Positions 1 through 11,798 of a stretch of 64,000 nucleotides of DNA are shown in pieces. The notes under the pieces were generated by a model that was given only the letters and a program-made list of their open reading frames with translations, made no database searches and had not been told where the DNA came from. The translations under genes and the position numbers were made by a program. This stretch comes from Branchiostoma floridae (taxonomy: Eukaryota; Chordata; Leptocardii; Amphioxiformes; Branchiostomatidae), in contig NC_049993.1 in the NCBI RefSeq assembly GCF_000003815.2, forward strand, positions 7,295,089-7,359,088. The letters are read 5' to 3'. The number at the start of each line of letters is the position of its first letter. Positions within the stretch are counted from its first letter, which is position 1.

Positions 1-441
1 TTTTTGTCACCCAATATTCCATATGACTCGAGTAAGTTACAACTATCCATTGTTCTAGAGCGGGTACTTCTGTATATTCGTGGGACTTTACAGAAACAAA
101 CAAAAAAATACATAGAAGTGTTTTTAGTCCATGAAAGATGCAATTGTATTGATAGGGTGTGTCTCTCCAGGCAAGCAGGTTAGATTACACAAGTACAGTA
201 ATAAGACTCCAAGTCTTTTCAAATTTGGCGCGCGAAAAACCAGACTCATCAGCTGTTCTATTCATATGCAAATGAGCGTCCCCCGTTGCCAGGGCCGACC
301 AGTCCATGTGTTCGGTTGTCTCAGCTGAGCGCTTGCTTCCGCTGTCTGTGCCAGGCTTTACAATCTACATTACCCACCTACTTGGCGATGTAGCGTGTGA
401 AATTGTAATCGGATTATCAAACCAAGAAAGTCAACTGTAAA
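1..441 (+). promoter_or_regulatory. Upstream region and probable promoter of LEXM
   Basis: This is the non-coding sequence before the first ATG of the LEXM-like gene. It holds an E2F-like near-palindrome, TTTGGCGCGCGAAA, at 224-237 and a perfect octamer, ATGCAAAT, at 266-273. No TATA box stands out. A GTTGCC half of an RFX X-box lies near 285, but the second half does not match. The transcription start cannot be placed from sequence alone. A divergent gene to the left of the window could share this region. Confidence 0.4.
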
Positions 442-3400
442 ATGGCCAAGAAGAATTTCACGGGGGCACCGTTTGGCGTCCAAACCGCCAGGTAAGTTTT
501 GTGTTGGTGTAACCAAATCTTATCCGCTTCATTTGGCCCACTTTCAATCACGGTCGAATATGTCGCGCACTGCTACTTTCTCTGATTGTATCTCGACCTC
601 TGTTGCCAAACATGGGGAATATTCGCAGTAGCATTTGTCTCTGGAAACTTTTTTGTAATACTTCTTATTTCAGGGATTGTCGTTGTCGTCTAGTGTTCCG
701 CTGTTTTGTTTTTAGAACGCCCCTTTTCACTAGGGTCACAATTTACTAGTAACTGTGAATGTGTTTTCCTCTTTCAAATTGATTATAGCTTTTGACAAAC
801 ATAAGCTTATTTTACTGTTTATTCTTACTTCCTCTAAATCCTTCACACGAAAAGCTAGGATTTATCAATTCCATGGTCTGATGTTTACAAAAGACTTATG
901 CCGTGTTGTTCCTATCTAGACAGTTAATTATTTACGCCAAAACAATACACGTCTCTCTTTCCCAGTTGAAGTAACAAAGAAGTCCGTCGATACAAAATTT
1001 CCTGTGTTGCCAGGGAACTTCTTGTGCCGTGTCGCTATGTTTAAAACGCATTCAGATTTCAGAGTCTTTCGAGGTCGCAAGTTGAATGTATAAACCATGC
1101 AACAATACAACATATACTTGATACTGTGACCATAACACCAGTGGCACCTTCAAACACAGTAAAACTTGGACCCGTGACTTTCACTGCATATCTTTGCATA
1201 CTTGCAGAAAATGACATACGAAGAACAGGCATAATAACTCGTGTATACTTGTAACTAGTGTCAGGTTGTAAGAAATAGTTGTGCCACAATGCAAGCTAAT
1301 CATGTGAACCACATTCAAGGCACGCAAAGCAAAGCAAAGGGAAGTGATTCTTAAATGAAGATTTGTGCAAACTGTCAAGCAAGTAGCTATACCATTTGGA
1401 ATTGATTTAGCAAGACAATACAAAAGCACAGTCCACCTTAACAAGTGCTGGTTCATTGATAGGATAGGATATTAGTATAGTTTATAAATATTACCGGTAG
1501 TTTATTGAGTTCTAAGTCTAAATAAGGCTACACAAAATGTGGATGGGTAGTGACTTAGTAGCAACCAGAACCTATAGCTAGAAACCAACCTGCAAATTTG
1601 AAAACTAATACTTTGTGAAATATCTGTTTTGCCAAAACATGACAAAATGAATAAAAAAGGTAAGATAGTTTAGTGTCCTTGAAAAGTACAGAGGGGGTCG
1701 CGCTGTGTGTTTGTTAGGTAGGCAAGCCCATTCATCCCTTTATAAGGCAGGTATTGTGTTCTGGAACATAATCATATTACATGAGGAATAGCATTACAAA
1801 AACTCACTTCAACCATGGCATTACCATGGCATAAAAGAATCTGTGGATACTAAATAGCCATGTGACCCTCAACTATAGAAATAAAGAGACCAGCCTGTGA
1901 GAATGTGTAAATTTATGAGACAAAACAAGCTTTGAACGGGCAATCCCAAGTAACATTGGTATGTACTACCTATCTTGCTAAAAGTGACTTATTTCTTATC
2001 CTTCAGAAGAAACATCACTTCTTTTAATCATGTTTCCCTGCAAAATAAGCCAGGACCAATTGCCTGAGTCCATGACATTAAGATTGAATAACCTATTAGA
2101 CAAACCATATCTTCTCCCATTGATATCAGTGTGAGCAATGGTACCTCACTGACAGCACTGCATTGTTAGGTGAACATGGCCATGAATTATGCAACGTTAC
2201 ATCTCCCGTGGGAATTTCTTGCAAACAGTGATATCATAATATTCTCATGTGTCTTCCTTTTTGCTGCCAGAATATGTCTAGGCATATCTGTACAAGTCAG
2301 ATGGTATAATATCACCAGTATACCAGGGTCTGTGCCTGCCAACTTCTGTGTTAAGCTTGGTTTAGGCATACAAATTTCATTAGTATTACAGTATGATTGA
2401 CATCTTTCTAAACTTCTTTGGATGTACAATACTAGTCCTGGGTATTAAGCGCTGTTACTTAAGCAATCAGTATTGTTTAAAAATATGTTTTGCATCCAAA
2501 GACCTCAAATAGATTTCCATGTAAATAGGGAATTAGTCCTGGTTTTACATTCACAATTTCTTATCGTAAACTCTCACTATTTAGGCCTGCAGGCATAGAG
2601 AAGAAGAAACATCATGAAAAAGACTATACAATCATGTATTTCACTCCTGTACCTGTGGCATAGAGTGAACTGTAATAGCAGAAGTCAGCTTCGCCTACAA
2701 TGCAATTATAGTATGATTCTTTACCGATTCCCCTCCAAACATGTGAGAATGGACTATCCCATACAGGTACCTGACACCTGTTGTACCTGCAGTGCCCAGC
2801 AACCAGCATGGCACTGATTACAGAACCTCAACTCCGCTCAACCAGAAAACAAGCAACCACTCCCTATTAGATTAAAATTCTCCAGACAAAAAGACCAGGT
2901 ATTTGGCTTGATCCAGGGGGTACATCCAATATTGTCTTTAACTGTTACTTATGGTCACCAATCTTCACTGCAGACATAAGCACAAAGGATCAGGTGTTTG
3001 TCTATGAATTTAGGCCAATAGTATAAGGATCAGGTCGAGTACCTGATTTCCTATCTGTTTCAGACACAAACCTGTATAAACAACATCTGGTGTGTTGAGG
3101 TTATGTGGTAGAGAAAGTGGTAAACTTGCTGTAATTGGTGAAGTCAATTTCATTCTGAAAATAAGAAGAATAAACATTGCAGAATACATTTTCAGCCCTG
3201 TAGAATTGCAAAACCTTCCGATTCCCAGTATTTTCTATGATGCATTCACTACCACTGGCATATCTAACTACAATCACATTTTTTAGTCTTTTGTTCAGAA
3301 TTAAAAGGTTACAGTTTTGACAGTACCTTTCTTGATGGCTCACTCGCCCCCTTTCTCTCTCTGTTTGCTAAAACACATGCATTTCTGCAATCCATACAAA

Positions 3401-6400
3401 CATGTATTGTCTATTTTACTAGTAAAAAGGTTGTTTCTATAAGTAAAGCTTTTATGGGAGCAAGTATTTTTTTCACTATTGTGTCAAACAGTAACAAAAG
3501 CATTAAACACAAGAAAGACTGGACACAGTTCACTTAGTAAGTGCCGTTACCAGGACATCAGTGAAACTTTATGGTCAAATGTAACTGTAAATGACAGGTA
3601 TATACACATATACAGGCCCTATAGGGGGTATGTGACACATAGTAACCATCCCACTCTAACAAACACACCATTCAACTACTATTGAACAAGCCATATTAGA
3701 ATTCACAGTAAACACTTGAATGTTTTTTTGCCGGCTACCACTCCAAAAGATCCCATTAGTCATCTACCAACAAGAAACCAAGAAGTACCTGTAATGTTTG
3801 CAATGTATTTCCCAAGAGCTGACAAAATTCAAATCAACCAGATGTAACTAAGGATTATTATATGTATGATTCACTGTACACTGTAGGCTCAAACCATTAG
3901 CTATTTTCCCTAAGGGGTTAGCACATAACTGTATCCTTCTTGATGTATCCACCTCGAGGGTGCACAGCTGTGTCCCTGAGTACCATTTTACACCACTTCA
4001 CATTCTATCCAATCACAGTACACACCACTTCATCTAACTCAGTGGTCTCTCATGGGGACAAATAAGTGTGCCTTGTGAATCAAACAAGGCTATTTTAAGC
4101 TAATTTCTTGTCTTATTAAAAGACTTGAAGAAGTTAGCACTGAGAAAAGGAGATTTATGACACATTGTACTTGCCCTCTTTGAGAAAAGTCTAAAGAGCA
4201 GATGTCAAGAGGGAATAGAAAGGGACCTTGAGATTTGGCATTATACTGTAAATAAATGCAGAAATGTGGATGTTTTATGTTTGCATTTTTTGTGAGGCAG
4301 TATTACCGCGAACTTATAACCACCGCAAACATTTTTCCAGTATGTGATTACACTACAGTGCATGGCACTACAGCAAACTTAAAACCACCGCGAAGACTCT
4401 ACTTTCCCGCTAATCTTAATGCATTTACAGTTACTGTTACAGAAGTTCTCAGGTCATGTGTACTACCATGAACTTTGCAGAAGCAATATTTGTAGTCTAA
4501 CCTGTCAATGGCTTCTTTACTTCTGGAAATCTTATTGTATTAAGCATCACATCTATACTATAGACAAGTTTGACTATTTGTGTTGACAAGGTTGATTGAT
4601 TGCATTCTTATGTAAATATAAGATGCATTCTAGTATTGTTTATCATTGTGTGTGTACATCATCCATTATATATGATGTTATTTTGCTGCAGGTTTGATGT
4701 TGCTGCTGTGCACCCGAAGAGTAAGAAGCCAGGAACCTTCACACAAGTTCCCTACGACAAATACTCCACAACTGAGCTGGTGAGAACACAAAGACTTTGT
4801 TCCCCCCTTTTTTTCTTTGATGCTTTGTATACCAACTTTTCAAAAGCATGAAGCATTTAACATAGAGCCTAGCTAGCATATGTAATATTTCCCTAAGAAG
4901 ATTCTATAAAAAAATTAATGTGGTCTTCCCCAATGCCAGGTTGTTTGGTATCAAACTCTATGTCTAGACATTTAGAGGGCCTGCAAGGGAATATGCATGG
5001 CAAATCAAGCAAAAAGTGAATTTTTCTAATTACTTTAATGCTACACAACATGTAATAGAGTTCAGGAACATCCCATTTATCCCATTTATGAATGGATTGT
5101 GCTTTACATTGAGTTGGCGTCATTGCATTATGAATGGTGTTAAAACAAAAATGCCAAAGAATGTTGCCAGAATTAAGGGAAGCATGTAGGCCAAGCAGCT
5201 GATCATACCTAACAGAAGAAAGCTCTAAAATGCATATCCTCAGCTAACTGTATGTGACCCTGTTGCTTGTACAGAAGAGGAAGCTGGGTCCAGGTGTGTA
5301 CGAGGTCTACCCTATCATCGGTGCCTTCAGCCAGAGACAGGTGGAGGAGCGGGCTGACGGGCCGGGGTGGGAGCGGGCCTACGAGACCCAGCGGATGGCC
5401 GCCCTCCCACACCTACTCAACAGGGACCACTGGGAGAGAAAACAGAGACAAGTAAGTGTCCTTGGGTATAGGCAATTACTCTCAGTAGAAATGGGTATGA
5501 AGGGGTCTGGTAAAAGGCGGTGGAAGGAGAGGCCAGAGATGGGCCACATGTATCGACATCCAGTACTACACATTATGAAAAATTTATATGTAGGATATAT
5601 CTATATCCTGTGTAACACTGTAAGAGAAATCTGTTAGTAGTCTTCAACTTATCCATGTTTACACGTTGGGAAGAACAGGCTGGAATAAAGTTTCATGGTA
5701 CTAGACTAATTATATTTGCTTGCTTATCACTTAGTTAGAACATACCGGTATATGCTACATGTAATTTCAATGTTACACCTTTTAATAAAAGCTTATGTTC
5801 ATTTCCCAGAAAAAAATGCTGGGACCCGGCACCTATGAGGTTCATGCTCTGGACTTTGTCAATGCCCTGGACCAGAAACCTGCCAGTGTGCGAGGCATCA
5901 TTCAGACTAAAGAGCAACGATTCAGGGAGAGAGTGAAGGTAAACCTAACATCATGTTCTTCATGTCCATATACAGAAATGACATTGACATAGATAACAAC
6001 AGCCCAACACGACCACTCAGTCAAAAAAAACATTAAACCCATGCAACATTGAGACAATATGTCTGATCACAAGTCTAGACATAGAGTAAGACATCCTGTA
6101 ATGATAAAAGACAGACAAGGACAAATGTCTGTTCACTTGTTAGACATTGACTGATAGAATTTTGTACCTATTGCTACAAGTTCTGATGACACTCTCTCAA
6201 ACCTGGTATAATGTTGAACCTACATAGAGAAAAACATAGACACACCATGACCATATCATCATTGCCTGTTTGTTGCTGTGAGGTATGATAACTCTAATAA
6301 CTCTCAATTTTCCACCCTGCCCAGTGGGAGGAGACCCCCGGCCCTGGCACGTACGGGAAGGGAGGAATCCCTGCTGCTGCTAAGGAGGAGAAGGCCCAGG

Positions 6401-9400
6401 AGTCTGCCAGCAGGGTGGGGCTGCTGAGCTCCGGGGCTCCCTCATCCAGGACACTGCCTATTGTGGTAGGGCTGCTTCTTTTGTCTGGTTAAATCCCTAC
6501 TGAGAACAAAACTGATTAATAATTGTTGTTTCATAAAAGAAATAGTAATTGAGAGAAGGTTAGTTACATTCCTTGAAAATGACAAGAGTGTAACAATATA
6601 TTTGATTATGTAAATTAATGACAATGTAGCTATGGAAAACTTTTCTATCTGGAACATCTTTGAAGTCAATATCTTCCAGCATCCGTAAGTTCTATAGCTA
6701 GAGACTGCCAGCATGCTGTATACTATAGAAAAAGAAGTTAAGCTTGACATCCTTGAAGATATAAACAGATTAAAATTGACCACAATGTAATAGAATAATA
6801 CATTGTACCACTAATACTGTATCGGAAATAGAATCATCTTTTCGTCATACTGTACTTGTTAATCTAATTATACTTGATGCCAATTGTTTCGTTTAGGGTA
6901 CAGACTTGGCACCCGGGAGGTACGAGAGGAAGAGTTTTACGGAGGAGCTGTCGGACAGGATCGTGAGCAAACGGGGACCGTACGACCTCTTCACGGGAGA
7001 GCGCAACAAACCCATCACCGTGGGACACTTCGCAGTGCCTGTGAGTCAAGTCATCATTAGAGCTTGGTATTTATGTATCAGAGGATATTTTAGTCCACTG
7101 TGTGGTTGGTAACTTATTGTATTTATTTATTGGTTTGGCTGTTTGGCACACACAGCCAGGGCTGCCCAACTATAATCTCCAAACAGATCCACGGTGCGAA
7201 ATGTATAGTATCAAGATCCACGGTGCGTAATGTATAGTATCAAACTTCCCGTAGGTGTCCGTTTGACTCCCTTGGCCGGCTACACTCCTTGGCCAGCTTT
7301 GATACTATCTTATGGCACCGTAGGATCTGCTTGGAGATTAGCCCAACTAGCCTGTGGACAAGATGGACTACCGTAACCATCATACCAATCTGTACACCAG
7401 ATTTGTAATTATCGCATTGAAGCCACTGTATGCATATTATCTGTTGTCAGTACCTCTCCTAACATGTGACCTCTACAGTAACATCAAACTTGAAAATTAA
7501 TTTCCAAAATGAATTTGTAAATTAATTTTCAGTTTGCCTTATTACTGTCTACTCAGATTTTATCACAGCATCAATGCAGTTTGTCATCATACCATCATGA
7601 CAGTGTTAGTAACTGTAACACTAACAGTAACTGCTCCATGCAACTGCATACATCAAAGCAACAACTAAATTTTCAGCATCATGTTCTAGTACTACATAAA
7701 AGTTGATAGTAGATCAGTTGTGATAGTAGTTCAGTTACTGAATTTCTAATGTCTTCATTACCAGTTAGTGTATTTCTAATGTCCTTAAACATTTACTATT
7801 GTACAGTACCGGTAGGACACATACTACTGCAGTCCTGGTTTGTTCTAGGCAAACGATTATGACAAAATAGGTGACATAATGTGTATTATATGTGTTAAAA
7901 AACACCAGAAAACCACCAACCTGGGCCCTGGCGAGTACGAGCTGAAGAGTTTCCTTGTGAAGTGGGCGGACGAACACAACACGCACAAGGGCAAGTTCAG
8001 CAAGCTCGCCCAGCATCCCAAGATTCCCGGCGACAGGATATACTGCCACACGCTGTCGCAGTGCCCCAGACCTGAGGTAAACAAACAAACAAACAAACAA
8101 ATGATACACCACACTCTAGAGCTGAATCAAGACAGTTACTGTATTTTTTTCTTTGCATTGCAACCTTACACACCACAATTGATATAGATATGCCATTGTA
8201 AAAGAATAATAATGCTGTACAAAGTTTGATATAGACAATATCTTAATAAGCATAGTTGATTTTAGATAGCAGTATAGTATGTAGAGAAAAGATGTAATGT
8301 TGTAGTGTAGTAAGGTTGTCAATCTGATTGTATTTTTCAGTGCAATTCAGTGCATGTGTTTGCGTGCACTGCAAAACTGTAAAAATAATAAACCATCAAA
8401 TCAGGCAGGCAAACCATTCCAACAGAAAATGTGATTTTCCATCCCAACATCTGCTTAGAGATTACTAGTAGTATGTTCACCCAATGCAAATGTGGAACAC
8501 AGCCATCACTATATTTTCTTCTCAAATACCATCAAGATGCACCATATGATTGTGCTGTTTTTTTCCTTCAGTTCTATATGCTTGCTAAATTGCAACTTGC
8601 CAATGAGTAACTTTTGTACCAAATAGACCATTACCTTAATGACAAACATTCATCACCATGTTTTCTTCCTTGTGATTACAGGGGACCCCAGGCCCAGGCA
8701 CACACTCACCCAAAGAGATCCCCACAGCCTCTGCACACCACCTGCCACCCTTCAAGTCTTCTGCTGAGCGCTTCGACAAACGAGCAAATAAGTTCTTCCT
8801 GGGAAGTACAGTAAGTATGACTATATTGTTACTGATGAAAAAGGTCTTATTTGTGCTCAGTTTTCTTTTATGGTATCTTTTTCATTGCTTTGAGTAGAAA
8901 ACGTCTGGGACTTTGTTAGTAACTGTTGAATGAATTCTAGTGACAGTAACAGTCATTGTTCCAGAATTGCCTTTTTTTACTTCACAATACTCTTACAGTT
9001 CATCATTGGTCAATACAGTCGTGAATTATGAAAGGAATCTTAATTGGTAGTTTCTACAAAGATTTATCACCTATCAATTTCCCTTCCCAGAATCCTGTAG
9101 GCCCAGGGCGGTACGAGGTACGACGGTGGGAGCGCGCTCAACACGTCAACGCCAACAGTAGTGTCTTCAACTCCAAGACATCACGGCAACAGAGCCTGGA
9201 CAGGAAGAAATTCATGAAGTGAGTCGCTTTTAACATTTTCAAGCACAGTAAAAAAGATGTAATGATAGACATTAAATTTGCAACAAATTACAATGTAGAT
9301 GCAGGTCAAGTAGAAGTTATACATTTTTATAGAAAAGCATTTGCAACTTATTGTGCCTTTCACACTGTTGTTTTATTGTTGACAAATGTAAATATATGAA

Positions 9401-9686
9401 ACAATATTTCATTGAAATGCAGGACATATACATGTATTTATGTTTCTATGAAGGAAAGCTGTAACTGTAATTCAGTGTTATCATTTCCAAATATCATTTT
9501 TACTCCAATTTAGTTTTTCATAAGACACAAGTCCATTTGCATTTCTGACCATCAACATTTTTTTACAGTGAGAGAATCCGAATGAAGGATGTACGTGTAC
9601 CAGACAGAGTCTTCATCGTAGAACCACAAACACCTGATACGTACCTGATGAACATGAACCAACCACAGGCCATCGCTGTAGCTTAG
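442..9686 (+). CDS. LEXM/CIMAP2-like SHIPPO (STPG) repeat protein, complete, 10 exons
   Basis: Exons are 442-491, 4692-4779, 5275-5451, 5810-5938, 6325-6465, 6897-7040, 7909-8076, 8682-8810, 9091-9218 and 9569-9686. All junctions are GT-AG and in phase, giving 423 aa, close to my recollection of about 420 aa for the vertebrate protein. The start MAKKNFTGAPFGVQTARF is the family's N-terminal signature. Seven PGxY motifs follow: LGPGVYEV near residue 50, LGPGTYEV near 109, TPGPGTYG near 152, LAPGRYER near 199, LGPGEYEL near 248, TPGPGTHS near 301 and VGPGRYEV near 345. Each lies at the beginning of its own exon (exons 3-9). Proteins with such repeats bind ciliary or flagellar microtubules, and LEXM is also named ciliary microtubule-associated protein 2. 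The LEXM assignment is strong; an older immune role reported for mouse LEXM should not be carried over. No signal peptide or membrane segment is seen. The acceptor of exon 7 has a poor pyrimidine tract. Confidence 0.9.
492..4691 (+). other. LEXM intron 1, no gene seen
   Basis: This 4.2-kb intron is AT-rich and has no ORF with recognisable protein similarity on either strand. A stretch at about 4300-4430 carries two spaced copies of an ACCACCGCGAA/ACCACCGCAAA motif and looks like an old interspersed repeat. Nothing else supportable was found except the X-box-like site listed separately. Confidence 0.5.
1006..1018 (+). promoter_or_regulatory. Candidate RFX X-box in LEXM intron 1
   Basis: GTTGCC-A-GGGAAC fits the relaxed X-box form RYYNYY-N(1-3)-RRNRAC used by RFX factors at ciliary genes. 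The host gene encodes a ciliary protein, which makes it worth listing. The match is short and the one-base spacer is less usual than two, so it could be chance. Confidence 0.25.
7173..7340. mobile_element. 168-bp MITE with 9-bp target-site duplication
   Basis: The ends are inverted repeats of about 25 bp: TAATCTCCAAACAGATCC at the left and its imperfect complement, ending in GGAGATTA, at the right. The element is flanked by perfect copies of GCCCAACTA (7164-7172 and 7341-7349). A 29-bp inner block starting GATCCACGGTGC is present twice in tandem near the left end. A 9-bp duplication suggests a Mutator-type transposase, but none is encoded. It lies in LEXM intron 6. Confidence 0.8.
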
Positions 9687-9719
9687 TTGTAACAACAATA
9701 CAAATAAAATTGTTACAAC
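9686..9719 (+). terminator. LEXM poly(A) signal presented in a hairpin loop
   Basis: GTTGTAACAA (9686-9695, starting at the last base of the stop codon) pairs perfectly with TTGTTACAAC (9710-9719). The 14-base loop contains AATAAA (9703-9708). This is the first poly(A) signal after the stop codon and would give a very short 3' UTR. Further AATAAA motifs at about 10097 and 10387 could serve as distal sites. Confidence 0.6.
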
Positions 9720-9977
9720 AATTTTGTAAGGAATTGTTGAATAATGTTGATAGTACACGTAGTCTGTAATATTGTCTCCATCCATTTCACACCTGCAATG
9801 TGAATATCTGAGTCATCGTGTTAAACTACACAAGGATGTATCTGAATGAAAAGAGGTTATTTTTACATTGTTGAAATATATCTGTACAAACGATGAAACA
9901 GAGTAGAATGCTGCTACGGGTTTCAAAGTTATTGCTGCTAATGACTGACAGTGAAAAAAGTGAACATAATGAGGCGT

Positions 9978-10075
9978 ATGAAATATTTTGGTACAACTTT
10001 TATATCCAGTCTGAAAATACAGGTGAATGAAATATTTTGGTACAACTTTTATATCCAGTCTGAAAATACAGGTGA
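9978..10075. repeat. 49-bp sequence duplicated in tandem
   Basis: Two adjacent identical copies of a 49-bp unit beginning ATGAAATATTTTGG. The matching place in the downstream duplication unit (near 19731) has one divergent copy, so this small duplication arose after the segmental duplication. Confidence 0.85.
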
Positions 10076-10482
10076 ACAATTGTCTTCTGTTAAGAAATAA
10101 AAGAATTATGTTTCTTTAATATAACCGAAAAATTTGACATCAAAGCCACTACTAGGTGAATTCTGGGAAAGTGGTATTTGAAATACCAGAGGAATGTTTG
10201 GAGTGTAAAGCCATTGTTTTATGTTGTTGTGTGCTTTTGCTGCTACATACAGTAGAGACTAGAGATATCATCATATACCATCTGTAAATATATAAGACCT
10301 AGTCCAATAGTATTGTTCATTGCTTCTCAATTTCTTTGTGGCAATGAACTGTTAAATACTGTCCCTTTTCAATGTTTTGCGGGAAAATAAAGACTTCTTG
10401 TAATAATCACAAACCCTCATGTGTACAGTGTGCTTAATGGGCTTGAAAGATTCTTTCCTAAAATTCCAATCTCTGTGAAGAC

Positions 10483-10577
10483 GTAATGCTAGTTCACCTT
10501 TATCAGTCCAAGGGCCAACCAATATCCATTGTTTTTGAACACAGGGTATTGGTTGATAAAGATGAATTAGCTTTATC
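10483..10577. mobile_element. Small foldback element related to the one at 62866
   Basis: The left end TAATGCTAGTTCACCTTTATC and right end GATAAAGATGAATTAGCTTTA are imperfect inverted repeats. They match the ends of the 233-bp foldback element at 62866-63098, so this is a short or internally deleted member of that family. Confidence 0.6.
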
Positions 10578-10819
10578 AGTCATTGGCTTGTGACAGCTGC
10601 AGGCACATGTAGTAATAAACATCATAGCACAAGGATCCCAAGTTTTGACACATCATATTGTAATTATCCCAGAACAGAAGGGAAGGGAGGAACAGGTATG
10701 GTCAACTTTTTTGCCTTAGACAGCAATTTTTAAGTTTTAATCAAATTGACACATAAATATGCAAAAAAAAATTTCATTTGCAATTATTCTAGATGCAAAT
10801 GTACACTATAAAACATCAT

Positions 10820-11341
10820 AGAGGACATCATTCAGATACATGTAGATTGCAAAAGACTGCAAGTTGGTAACAGTAAAAGACTGCAAGTACCAAGAGGACA
10901 TCATTCAGATACATGTAGATTGCAAAAGACTGAAAGTTGGTAACAGTAAAAGACTGCAAGTACCAAGAGGACATCATTCAGATACATGTAGATTGCAAAA
11001 GACTGAAAGTTGGTAACAGCAAAAGACTGCAAGTACCAAGAGGACATCATTCAGATACATGTAGATTGCAAAAGACTGAAAGTTGGTAACAGCAAAAGAC
11101 TGCAAGTACCAAGAGGACATCATTCAGATACATGTAGATTGCAAAAGACTGAAAGTTGGTAACAGTAAAAGACTGCAAGTACCAAGAGGACATCATTCAG
11201 ATACATGTAGATTGCAAAAGACTGAAAGTTGGTAACAGCAAAAGACTGCAAGTACCAAGAGGACATCATTCAGATACATGTAGATTGCAAAAGACTGAAA
11301 GTTGGTAACAGCAAAAGACTGCAAGTACCAAGAGACATCAG
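10820..11341. repeat. 73-bp minisatellite, seven full copies plus a partial one
   Basis: Copies begin at 10820, 10893, 10966, 11039, 11112, 11185 and 11258, and a truncated copy begins at 11331. The unit starts AGAGGACATCATTCAG and differs only at single positions between copies (for example GCAAG/GAAAG and CAGTAAAAG/CAGCAAAAG). Each unit holds two internal CAAAAGACTG or TAAAAGACTG segments. There are no CRISPR-like unique spacers. The array lies in the 3' flank of the first zinc-finger gene and is absent from the duplicated unit. Confidence 0.95.
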
Positions 11342-11798
11342 TCAAAATCTCTTCATACCTACATTCACTATTTCACTTTGTAAACATTTTGTCATCCCAA
11401 TTTGATAAACAAATGTATTGAACAAATAATGGTTTCATCTATTAAACAGGCCAAGTACATGTCATATGCCCTCTAATAGTCTAAAGAAAAGTTTTCAAAA
11501 TTAAAAATCAAAATCTCAGACACTCAATCATACAAAAAGGGAGTGGAGCAAACATTTCCTCAAAACACTTGTAATAAGGGACTGCTGTTGCTAGTACATT
11601 TAGTAGTATTAGCTTTAGTTTGACATGAGTGTGTTTCTGAAGTATAATCCTAGTCCAAACCAGTGTGAAGGAGAAGTATAGATAGGATTAAATCTAGGAT
11701 ATAATATACCACAGTAATGGTATATCAGATCAGTCTATTTATATTATCTTTGCTGTCCCATAATAGACAATGGGCTCCGTTCGTATTGTACATGTACA

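Noticed and set aside
5254..5637. 127-codon ORF around LEXM exon 3
   Set aside because: Only 5275-5451 is exon; the remainder runs through intron and contains the donor GTAAGT.
10820..11341. Possible CRISPR array
   Set aside because: The units are contiguous 73-bp copies without unique spacers, in an animal genome with introns.
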